From assembly GCF_900115845.1 (NCBI RefSeq), contig NZ_FOXX01000007.1, forward strand, positions 223,979 to 287,978: 64,000 nt of DNA, given 5' to 3'. A program made the translations under genes and the position numbers. Positions 54,098 through 61,735 of the stretch are shown here, in pieces. Numbering within the stretch: position 1 is the first letter of the stretch; every line of letters begins with the position of its first letter. The notes beneath the pieces were generated by a model. That model ran no database searches. It was not told the DNA's origin and was given only the letters and a program-made list of their open reading frames with translations. The stretch comes from Priestia endophytica DSM 13796. Lineage in GTDB: Bacteria > Bacillota > Bacilli > Bacillales > Bacillaceae_H.

Positions 54098-55024
54098 ATG
54101 GTTGATATTTTAAAAGCAGAACACATTAACGTTTCTTTAAAAGATAAACAAATTCTAAAAGACATTGATTTGTCATTTGAAAAAGGAAAGATTTATGGAC
54201 TGTTAGGGCCCAATGGAGCAGGAAAAACAACATTGTTGAAAGTGTTGCTCGGTATATTTCCACCAACGTCAGGCGAGGTTTTGTTTAATGAATCTAACCT
54301 ATACAAAAATCCAAAAAGAGACGTAAGAAATTCAATTGGGAGCATTATCGAATTCCCAGGATTTTATGATAATTTAACGCTGTATGAAAACATTGTTCTT
54401 CATTTAAAATACGTGAAAAAGAAATTATCTAAGCAGGAGATTTATTCGATTTTAAATACGGTAGGTCTTTACGAGCACAGAGATAAGCTTTTTTCTCAAA
54501 CATCGCTTGGAATGAAGCAAAGGTTAGGCATTGCAAGAGCAATTGCTCATAATCCAAGTCTTTTATTACTTGATGAACCAACAAATGGACTTGATCCACA
54601 AGGAATTAAGGAAGTTAGAGAGATGTTGTTAAAAGAAGTGCGTGACAAAGGGGTAACAGCTATCGTATCAAGTCATCTTTTAAGTGAAATTAATCTTATG
54701 GCAGATGAACTCATTATTATGAACGATGGAGAGGTTATTTTCGAATCTCAGTTTATGAAAAATGATCAGGAAGTTTTCTTATATAAGATGCCTAAGCATA
54801 TTTCATTCCATAAAGACATAGAAGAACAAATTACAAACTATAGAGTGACAAGCAATGGAGATACTCATGAGTTTATTGCAACCCTTCCACCTGATCAATT
54901 GCGAGACATATTAAAACAAAACGGCCATTCAGTAGAGGAAATAGAAGCTTACACGCTTTCTTTAGAAGATTTATATTTAAAACTTATAACAAAGGAGAAG
55001 AAAAATGAATTTATTAGTGCGTAA
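54098..55024 (+). CDS. ABC transporter ATPase, lantibiotic immunity type (LanF/BcrA-like)
   Basis: A 308-residue ATPase with Walker A 'GLLGPNGAGKTT' (about 35-46), the signature-like 'TSLGMKQRLGIARA' (LGMKQR variant usual in BcrA/LanF proteins), Walker B 'LLLLDEPTNGLD' and H-loop 'SSHLLSEI'. A C-terminal extension of about 90 residues is typical of the bacitracin/lantibiotic-resistance branch. ATG 54098 follows AAGGGAGAG; TTG 54095 is a possible alternative. It overlaps the permease start by 20 bases. Confidence 0.88.
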   Translation: MVDILKAEHINVSLKDKQILKDIDLSFEKGKIYGLLGPNGAGKTTLLKVLLGIFPPTSGEVLFNESNLYKNPKRDVRNSIGSIIEFPGFYDNLTLYENIVLHLKYVKKKLSKQEIYSILNTVGLYEHRDKLFSQTSLGMKQRLGIARAIAHNPSLLLLDEPTNGLDPQGIKEVREMLLKEVRDKGVTAIVSSHLLSEINLMADELIIMNDGEVIFESQFMKNDQEVFLYKMPKHISFHKDIEEQITNYRVTSNGDTHEFIATLPPDQLRDILKQNGHSVEEIEAYTLSLEDLYLKLITKEKKNEFISA

Positions 55025-55739
55025 TGAATTTATGAAATTAAAAAGATTAAAATCCATTTACTTTGTTTTTGTACTAAGTTTCTTCCCTTATATTGTAAAT
55101 ACAGTAGGGCTGTTTTTAAAGAAAACTCCATATGATGCTACCAAGTATTATATGTTTGTCTTTAATCAGTATGCCTTCTTATTACCAGCTATTGTGTTTA
55201 TCTTTTCAGGGTTTTATTTTTATATCGAATATAAAAATAAAACGATGCTAAATTGGATGTCCTATCCGTTTAAAAATTTTCAGCTTATTTTTTCAAAGAT
55301 TGTCGCTACGTTTATCGTTTTGTTTAGTATTTCCATTGTGAATCATGTTTTCCATCTGGCAACATTATGGATCGTCTTTCAAAATGAACAAAGTTTTAGT
55401 GACGTATTATCAATGTTTCTAACTTCTGTTTTGTTTACAGTCTTGAGTTTATGCGTTATTCCGATTGCCGCTTTACTTGCGTCTATCACCAAAAATATCA
55501 TGGTTGTTTCAATTGCAGGAGTTTTATCTTTCTTCGTAATGACGATTCTTCTAGCTGGAAATGTTTCAATACTGTTCCCATTCTCCTTTATTTATCGTAT
55601 TAGTATGCAAACATTTGATTATGAAATGGGGTATAGTGATTTTGCCCTTCAGGCTGGAGGATCTGCTATCTTTGCTGCTTATATTTTGGCCGCTCTTATC
55701 GGTTTATATGTTTATTCAAAGAAAACGAGAAGTTATTAA
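55005..55739 (+). CDS. ABC transporter permease, lantibiotic immunity type (LanE/LanG-like)
   Basis: A 244-residue membrane protein with six hydrophobic segments. The N-terminus 'NLLVRNEFMKLKRLKSIYFVFVLSF' is typical of ABC-2/LanE-type permeases. LanFEG systems usually have two permeases; only one is seen, so it may act as a homodimer. It starts at ATG with AAGGAG within the 3' end of the ATPase gene. Expected role: expelling the lanthipeptide from the membrane of the producer. Confidence 0.82.
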   Translation: MNLLVRNEFMKLKRLKSIYFVFVLSFFPYIVNTVGLFLKKTPYDATKYYMFVFNQYAFLLPAIVFIFSGFYFYIEYKNKTMLNWMSYPFKNFQLIFSKIVATFIVLFSISIVNHVFHLATLWIVFQNEQSFSDVLSMFLTSVLFTVLSLCVIPIAALLASITKNIMVVSIAGVLSFFVMTILLAGNVSILFPFSFIYRISMQTFDYEMGYSDFALQAGGSAIFAAYILAALIGLYVYSKKTRSY

Positions 55740-55754
55740 AAGGAGGAATTTGTA

Positions 55755-55946
55755 ATGGAACAATTGTTTTTTATCATAGCCATTGCATCACTTGGAATAG
55801 CAGCGGTTATTTTTATCGGAAAGATATTAACAGAAGGTTTAGGAGGTTCCACTTTTAAAGTCTCTCAAAAGTCTGTAAAAGTAATGCTCAGCTTCTTTGC
55901 TTTATATGTTGTTACATTTGCCGTTTATATGTTTATTAGTAATTAG
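55755..55946 (+). CDS. 63-residue membrane protein in the lanthipeptide locus
   Basis: This small protein has two hydrophobic segments (about 4-26 and 45-61) joined by a short loop 'TEGLGGSTFKVSQKS'. It is 15 bases after the permease and has its own AGGAGG site, so it is in the ABC operon. I recognise no family. Small membrane proteins in such places often act as immunity (LanI/LanH-like) proteins, but this is a guess. Confidence 0.7.
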   Translation: MEQLFFIIAIASLGIAAVIFIGKILTEGLGGSTFKVSQKSVKVMLSFFALYVVTFAVYMFISN

Positions 55947-55990
55947 AAACTTTCCGGGCTACTTACCGTTTAGAAGAGGGATGGTGCAAA

Positions 55991-57331
55991 ATGAAGCATT
56001 TCACTAAAAATAGTTTGCAAGAATGGGGAGCTGTAATATTCCCGTTCTTGCTTATGAATATCTTTATTTATATTCTCTTTAAAGATATATTAACGATTCA
56101 GAACTGTATGCTGCTCGTATTGATGGGAACCATCCTTCTTATATGGTATTTGGTTATGATTGGAAGGAAAGTGAAAAAAGTTGAAACGTTGTTCAAGGAA
56201 GAATCAAAGTATGGAAAGAGTTTGTTTGGCTTTCTAGAGAAAGGTTACAAAGAAAACAATATGAAGAATTTGATGCACATTCTTAAAAATGAAATTTCGA
56301 ACGTATTGAACATTCAAAATGTGTATGTGTGTCGTTACTGTCAAGAAGAGAAAGTGTTTAAGACAGAAGGTGATGTGATAGCAGACTTGGAGCATATTGA
56401 CCTAGCAGATACCTATTTTGAAGTTGGAAAACTAGAGAATATTCCCACTGGCTATCTTCTTTTAGTAGGGAAATATCGCTCTTTGTCTCTTTTCATTTAC
56501 TTGAAGCACGGCGAAAAGAAGATTGAACTGAGCTATTATGATGTAGGTTGGCTAAACCGAATGGCTCTTTATACATGTATGACATTACAAACATTTATGC
56601 TTACAAAAGATTTTGTTAAAGAAATTGAAGGATACGAGTTAAGAGCTAATCATTCTCCCTTTTTAAGCAAGCTCGTTTTCTTTCTATCTGAAAATGAACG
56701 AATTAAACTTTCACAAGATATCCACGATACTATTCTTCAAGAGCTGATTTTTATGGTTAGAGAATTAGAAAAAGATTCTCCCACACAGCATCAAATACAG
56801 AAAATAAGAGGAAAGCTACTCGAAAATATCCAACAAATAAGGGAAACTTGTTATGAACTTCGCCCCCCTTTTTTACTAGAGATGGGCCTTATAGGCAGTA
56901 TTCAAAATCTCGTCGCTAAGCATCAAGAAAAAGGAAATTGTTCAATTGAATTTCTCCATAACTTAGCAGGTGAAGAACAAATCAGTGAAGAGATAACGGT
57001 AAATCTTTACCGAATTGCTCAAGAGTTACTAAACAATGCAAGAAAGCATTCGCAAGCTAAGTTTATTGTTTTATCACTTTATAAAAAAGGCTCAACTCTT
57101 TTATTTTTATATGAGGACGACGGAATAGGAATGGATATGAGTGAACATAAAGGCGAAAGAGAGCACTTTGGGATTAAAACGATTAGAGAGCGTACTCATA
57201 GTCTAAATGGGAAATTTGACCTCTCTTCTAGTATTGGAGAAGGCATGTTGATTAAAGTTGAATTAAGCATACAAAGAAACACCAAAACAATAGTGGAGGA
57301 CCTTATTTATGATAAAGATACTGTTAGTTGA
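55991..57331 (+). CDS. NarL-type sensor histidine kinase
   Basis: A 446-residue kinase with two closely spaced N-terminal membrane segments (about 12-31 and 36-54) and almost no extracellular part. A cytosolic GAF-like region (about 90-215) precedes the HisKA_3 box 'RIKLSQDIHDTILQELIF' (His near 245) and HATPase motifs 'IAQELLNNARKHS' and 'EDDGIGMD'. It overlaps its regulator by 23 bases. With so little outside, it probably senses an intracellular or membrane signal. Confidence 0.87.
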   Translation: MKHFTKNSLQEWGAVIFPFLLMNIFIYILFKDILTIQNCMLLVLMGTILLIWYLVMIGRKVKKVETLFKEESKYGKSLFGFLEKGYKENNMKNLMHILKNEISNVLNIQNVYVCRYCQEEKVFKTEGDVIADLEHIDLADTYFEVGKLENIPTGYLLLVGKYRSLSLFIYLKHGEKKIELSYYDVGWLNRMALYTCMTLQTFMLTKDFVKEIEGYELRANHSPFLSKLVFFLSENERIKLSQDIHDTILQELIFMVRELEKDSPTQHQIQKIRGKLLENIQQIRETCYELRPPFLLEMGLIGSIQNLVAKHQEKGNCSIEFLHNLAGEEQISEEITVNLYRIAQELLNNARKHSQAKFIVLSLYKKGSTLLFLYEDDGIGMDMSEHKGEREHFGIKTIRERTHSLNGKFDLSSSIGEGMLIKVELSIQRNTKTIVEDLIYDKDTVS

Positions 57332-57974
57332 TGATCATATAGGCGTTGCTCAAGGTACAAAAGCTATTTTAGAAAAAAAGGGTGAGATGGAAGTAGATAT
57401 TTTAGGTGACAGTAAAGATACGTTTACAGCCATCGAAGAATGCTGCTATGATATTCTACTTATTGATTTGTATATGCCAACTTTAAACGGCTTAGAGCTT
57501 TCAAAACAAATTTTGGACAAGTATCCAAACGAAAAAATCTTAATTTATACAGGCTTCGATATTGGAACCCATTTTAACCTTCTTGTTGAAGCTGGGGTTG
57601 TGGGGTTTATCAGTAAGTCTGCTCCAGAGGAAAAGATTATAGCTTCTATTCAGTTAGCTTTACAAGGTGAAACGGTCATTCCTACTGAACTGTTTCGCCA
57701 ACTTCGAAGAACTGAAGTTTCATCTGCACAAGGTACAGAGCCAATAAAAGAGCCTTTAATAAGAGATCTTACGCTAAATGAACGAGAGCAATATATTTTA
57801 TCAGGAGTAGCAGAGGGGCTAACAAATCGAGAGTTATCTTCAGAGTTGTTAATTAGTCAGCGTGCAGTAGAATATATTCTTACAGGGATTTTTAAAAAAC
57901 TCGGTGTTAAATCCCGTACCGAAGCTCTTATAAAAGCAACAAAACATTCATTAATTACTGTTAAAAGTTTGTGA
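57309..57974 (+). CDS. ComA-like (LuxR-type) response regulator
   Basis: A 221-residue regulator. The N-terminus 'KILLVDDHIGVAQGTKAILE', phospho-acceptor Asp53 in 'LLIDLYMPTLNG' and 'GLELSKQIL', together with the helix-turn-helix 'LTNRELSSELLISQRAVEYILTGIFKKLGVKSRTEA', follow ComA of B. subtilis closely, especially 'RAVEYILTGIFKKL'. No ComX/ComQ genes are present. It lies directly before the precursor gene and is the best candidate for its activator. It starts at ATG 57309 inside the kinase gene. Confidence 0.88.
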   Translation: MIKILLVDDHIGVAQGTKAILEKKGEMEVDILGDSKDTFTAIEECCYDILLIDLYMPTLNGLELSKQILDKYPNEKILIYTGFDIGTHFNLLVEAGVVGFISKSAPEEKIIASIQLALQGETVIPTELFRQLRRTEVSSAQGTEPIKEPLIRDLTLNEREQYILSGVAEGLTNRELSSELLISQRAVEYILTGIFKKLGVKSRTEALIKATKHSLITVKSL

Positions 57975-57998
57975 AGTACAAAGGACAAGCGGGAAATA

Positions 57999-58042
57999 TA
58001 AAAGAGCAAGAACTCTTAATAGGGTTCCTGCTCTTTTTTTAT
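57999..58042 (+). terminator. Terminator after the ComA-like regulator
   Basis: An AAAGAGCAAGAAC / GTTCCTGCTCTTT stem with one bulge is followed by TTTT. Confidence 0.82.
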
Positions 58043-58093
58043 ATTTGCGCTACCGAACAGCAGTATGCAGATTATTGCAATCTATCATTGTAA

Positions 58094-58117
58094 AGACCGC
58101 AAAAAGAATGCGGTTTT
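58094..58117 (+). terminator. Second hairpin with T-run upstream of lanA
   Basis: ACCGCA / TGCGGT with an AAAAGAA-type loop is followed by TTTT. It may be a backup terminator insulating the precursor gene. Confidence 0.5.
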
Positions 58118-58190
58118 CCGAATGAAACCTTTCGCTGAATTTTGAGAAAATTTGTATTAATATAAAAATATAGAAATTGATGGTAAAAGA

Positions 58191-58209
58191 AATGGGATTA
58201 AAACCCATT
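58191..58209 (+). repeat. Hairpin in the lanA leader
   Basis: AATGGG (58191-58196) and CCCATT (58204-58209) flank a 7-base loop 15 bases before the ribosome binding site. It may stabilise the precursor mRNA or serve as a protein site. Confidence 0.5.
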
Positions 58210-58238
58210 AATTTCTAAATTATTAGGAGGTGGCAAAT

Positions 58239-58415
58239 ATGGAAGAAAGACTTTATGGATTTGCTGGAAAGTTAGAAGAGGAGTTAGAAGAAATCGCGCT
58301 TAAAGAAATTAGCGGTGGAGCAGAACAAAGAGGCATTTCACAAGGTAACGATGGACACCAGTGTACAATTACTTGGGAATGCAGTATTTGTCCTACTCAC
58401 ACGTGCTGGTGCTAG
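58239..58415 (+). CDS. lanA: Class II lanthipeptide precursor (LanA1), mersacidin-type motif
   Basis: A 58-residue precursor. The acidic leader (about residues 1-27, with 'LEEELEEIALKEISGG') ends in a double Gly site, the cleavage site of the LanT C39 protease. The predicted core is 31 residues beginning AEQRGIS and contains CTITWEC near its middle, matching the CTxTxEC lipid II-binding motif of mersacidin, haloduracin-alpha and similar peptides. The core holds five Cys (positions 15, 21, 24, 29, 31) and six Ser/Thr (7, 16, 18, 22, 26, 28). It ends in CWC. ATG 58239 lies 8 bases after AGGAGG. LanM follows. Confidence 0.9.
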   Translation: MEERLYGFAGKLEEELEEIALKEISGGAEQRGISQGNDGHQCTITWECSICPTHTCWC

Positions 58416-58518
58416 TAACTCCTAAGATGGCCGTTTTTAAACGATAGTAGTTTTGTAAACGGGTAGCTACATAAAACACTATAGCGTTTAAATATGGTCA
58501 GTGTACTTCTATATTTAA

Positions 58519-58546
58519 AAGAGGGGTATGCCAGTACCTCTCTTTC
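58519..58546 (+). other. Hairpin between lanA and lanM
   Basis: GAGGGGTA / TACCTCTC with a TGCCAG loop and a weak T tail lies just before the lanM ribosome binding site. It may cause partial termination so that much more precursor than synthetase is made. Confidence 0.55.
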
Positions 58547-58567
58547 CAAACATAAGGAGTGAGCGAA

Positions 58568-61500
58568 ATGAATAACTTAACCAACATCTTAATGAGTAAA
58601 GAGAAAAAAGTCAATAAAAACGATATAAATGAAGATGCTTTTTTTGAACGAAATATTGCTCTTGTGTACAAAAATGATCTTCATTTAGCAAATGAAAGCA
58701 TTTCTCATATACTTTCAGTGGACTCATTAGATCAAATGAAAAAACTTTACAAAACAGAAACTTCTAAATCCGACTTTAAACTAAGCGTATTTAAAAATGT
58801 TGCTGAAGGAATATCCAAACAAAAAATTGACTCTTCCCAAATTGATAAAAGAGTGATGTTTCATGCTTTTTCTTTAAAAATCGCGTCTTATTTTATTAAT
58901 CTTATAAAAATGTCTCCCCAATATTTATTACATACGTCACATATTCTAGAAGAAACTATTTTTCTAGATGACATAGAAAAGCAGTTTCAACAACATATTT
59001 TAAAAGTGTGCTACCGAACGCTTGTTTTTGATTTGAATCTTCAAAGGGAAAAGGAAAATCTTGTTGGTGAGACTAAGAAGGAGAAATACGAGCACTATAA
59101 TGATGTCTTATTAACAGATAGCACATACGTTTATCACTTCTTTACAGTATACCCAAGTTTGCTAAGAATTATAGCTAATGAAATAAGAAAAGTGAAAAAA
59201 TTTATAGGGGAATTTCTTAAGCGTTATAGCAGTGATTATAAACTCATTACAAATAAATTTTTTTCATCATTACAAAGCAATAAAATTATGACATTTGAGC
59301 TAGGACTCGGGGATTCGCATTCAGATGGTCGCAAAGTAGCGAAAGTTTCTGTTGAGCAAGGAACGATAATCTACAAGCCACGAAATATGAAAGTTGATTG
59401 CTTATATAATGAGCTTGTTGCTTTCTTAGATGGAGAGATAAAAGATAAGTCTTATACAATTAAAACGCCGCTAGTTTTAGCGAGAGAGAACTATGGCTGG
59501 GCTGAATATATCAATTTTGAAGAATGTAAGAGGAGCATAGATATTCATGCTTTTTACCAAAACTTAGGTAACCAAATTGCGCTTTTATATGCTTTGAATG
59601 CTGTTGACTTTCATTCCGAAAATTTAATTGCGCATGGCTCTCAGCCTGTGCTTATCGATCTTGAATCTTTATTTCATGTTCCATATGAAAGGGAAGTGAA
59701 GGAAGATGCCTATTTTAAAGCTCAGCAAAAATTGAATACATCTGTTCGTTCTCTTGGTCTTCTTCCTTTCTTTTTTGGAGGGAAGAATGTAGACATTAGC
59801 GGAATTGGAAGAAGGGGAAAAGTGAAATCTGTAATGAAAGTTCCTCAAATTGTTAATCAATACTCAGATGATATGAAGATTGAACGGAACTTCATTGAAA
59901 TGAATCCTTCTATGAATCATCCTGTTTTAAAAGGAAAGCAAATTTACGCAAAAGACTATGTAGAAGATTTAAAAGCAGGCTTTAAACAAATGTTTCTAAA
60001 AATCAAGGAACATGCTAATAAGCTCATAGAGATTATTGAAAAATTGGAAGCAGACACTTATATCCGATTTATCGCACGACCAACGGTAAAATATAGTTCT
60101 CTTTTAGAGCTAAGCTTTCATCCGCGTTTTTTACACAATTCAATTGATCGCGAAGCTTTTCTTGCAAAACTATGGGAAGAGTCAAAAGATAGCGATGAAT
60201 ATGTTCCACTTATCAAACATGAGCATAATGATTTAATGAACAATGATATTCCTTATTTTAAGGTAGGACTAAACTCTACAAATCTTCTTAGTTCACGAGG
60301 AAAAAGGATTCCTTCCTATTTTAAGGAAACACCTAGTAACCTTGTGAAACGTAAGATAGGACATTTGAGTGATGAAGATTTAAGGTTTCAATTAAATATT
60401 ATTGAGTTATCAATGCTCGCTTCAGAGGATGATCGTCAAGAAGTTATTAAACACTTTGTTTCAAAGGATCCCTCACAATACGAAGGAGAAAAGGACCATA
60501 AAGCTTATTTAATTCATAAAGCGGAAGAGTTAGCTATGCGTATTACTAAGGAAGCTTATCAAGGAATAGAGGATGGAAAAAGAACGTATAGCTGGATGAA
60601 TACAACACCAGTAGGAGTCGATGAAATTCAGTGGAATGTTTCGGTGATGGGTGACATGCTCTATGAAGGCTTATCAGGGATGGCCCTGATGTATATGGCT
60701 TTATTTCAGGCTACTCATAATGAAAACTACCTAGATATAGCAGAAGACATTATGAAAGATATTATGTCAAGGTTTGAAAATATTGAGTCTGGTTTACCTA
60801 ACGAAACAGAAATATCAATTGGGGCTTTTTCAGGCATTACTTCTATTGTTTATACTCTTCTTAACTTTTACGCGCTTACAAAAAAAGAACAGTACAAAAC
60901 ATGTGCCAAAATGATAACGAAGGTCATTCCAGAACTAGTGGAGAAAGATAAAGATTTGGATCTTATCAGTGGAACCGCTGGAGCGTTAGTTGTTCTCATC
61001 CGCTATTATGAAATGACCGGCGACAACGAGACGTTGCTTTTAGCCCGGAAATGTTCAAATCATCTTTTGAGTCAAGCTATTAAAACAGAACAAGGACTGA
61101 CTTGGAAAGGGGTAGCTGGAATTCCCCTCACAGGGTTTTCTCATGGAAACGCTGGTATTATTTTTGCACTTCATCTCTTCTATCAGCACTGCCCTGAGAA
61201 AGAAGTAGAAGAGGGGATTAAAGAAGGATTGAAATTTGAAAACAGTTATTGTGTTAACGGAAATTGGATAGATCTTAGAAAACCTCAGGAAGAAGCAGCA
61301 TCTTCTGCGTGGTGTCATGGAGCACCAGGAATCCTACTTAGCAGAATTGAATTAAGTAACTCTTCAATCCCACAGGTAGCAGAGCAAGCTCAAGCTGATA
61401 TGGATAAGGCCTTAGGTAAAATTTTTGTAGATGGATTCGGGAGAGAGCAAAGCTTATGTCATGGAGATGTTGGGAATTCAATGATTTTACTAGACTACGG

Positions 61501-61720
61501 CCGAAAAATGAAAGATGAAAAGATGATTCAGATTTCTCGAAACTTGTTAGCAGAAAGTATTATGAGCAAAGAAAACGGTGCTTACCAATGTGGAATTGGA
61601 AAAACTGCAGAAACACCAAATCTAATGGTAGGTTTTGCTGGCATGGTATATGGCATGATTTATGCCTATCATGATAAACTACCGAACCTTTTAACTTTGG
61701 AAGTTAACCTACCTTCTTAA
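58568..61720 (+). CDS. lanM: Class II lanthipeptide synthetase LanM
   Basis: A 1050-residue bifunctional enzyme that dehydrates Ser/Thr and forms the thioether rings. The dehydratase half (DUF4135) shows 'LGDSHSDGRKVAKV' (about 246), 'YKPR' (about 267) and 'IDLESLFH' (about 364). The cyclase half (LanC-like) has zinc-site motifs 'GFSHGNAGI' (about 857), 'AWCHGAPGI' (about 915) and 'SLCHGDVGN' (about 963). The length is normal. ATG 58568 has AAGGAG 8 bases upstream; GTG 58559 overlaps it. The only LanM in the window must serve at least the first precursor. Confidence 0.95.
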   Translation: MNNLTNILMSKEKKVNKNDINEDAFFERNIALVYKNDLHLANESISHILSVDSLDQMKKLYKTETSKSDFKLSVFKNVAEGISKQKIDSSQIDKRVMFHAFSLKIASYFINLIKMSPQYLLHTSHILEETIFLDDIEKQFQQHILKVCYRTLVFDLNLQREKENLVGETKKEKYEHYNDVLLTDSTYVYHFFTVYPSLLRIIANEIRKVKKFIGEFLKRYSSDYKLITNKFFSSLQSNKIMTFELGLGDSHSDGRKVAKVSVEQGTIIYKPRNMKVDCLYNELVAFLDGEIKDKSYTIKTPLVLARENYGWAEYINFEECKRSIDIHAFYQNLGNQIALLYALNAVDFHSENLIAHGSQPVLIDLESLFHVPYEREVKEDAYFKAQQKLNTSVRSLGLLPFFFGGKNVDISGIGRRGKVKSVMKVPQIVNQYSDDMKIERNFIEMNPSMNHPVLKGKQIYAKDYVEDLKAGFKQMFLKIKEHANKLIEIIEKLEADTYIRFIARPTVKYSSLLELSFHPRFLHNSIDREAFLAKLWEESKDSDEYVPLIKHEHNDLMNNDIPYFKVGLNSTNLLSSRGKRIPSYFKETPSNLVKRKIGHLSDEDLRFQLNIIELSMLASEDDRQEVIKHFVSKDPSQYEGEKDHKAYLIHKAEELAMRITKEAYQGIEDGKRTYSWMNTTPVGVDEIQWNVSVMGDMLYEGLSGMALMYMALFQATHNENYLDIAEDIMKDIMSRFENIESGLPNETEISIGAFSGITSIVYTLLNFYALTKKEQYKTCAKMITKVIPELVEKDKDLDLISGTAGALVVLIRYYEMTGDNETLLLARKCSNHLLSQAIKTEQGLTWKGVAGIPLTGFSHGNAGIIFALHLFYQHCPEKEVEEGIKEGLKFENSYCVNGNWIDLRKPQEEAASSAWCHGAPGILLSRIELSNSSIPQVAEQAQADMDKALGKIFVDGFGREQSLCHGDVGNSMILLDYGRKMKDEKMIQISRNLLAESIMSKENGAYQCGIGKTAETPNLMVGFAGMVYGMIYAYHDKLPNLLTLEVNLPS

Positions 61721-61735
61721 AGAGGGGAAAGCAAA

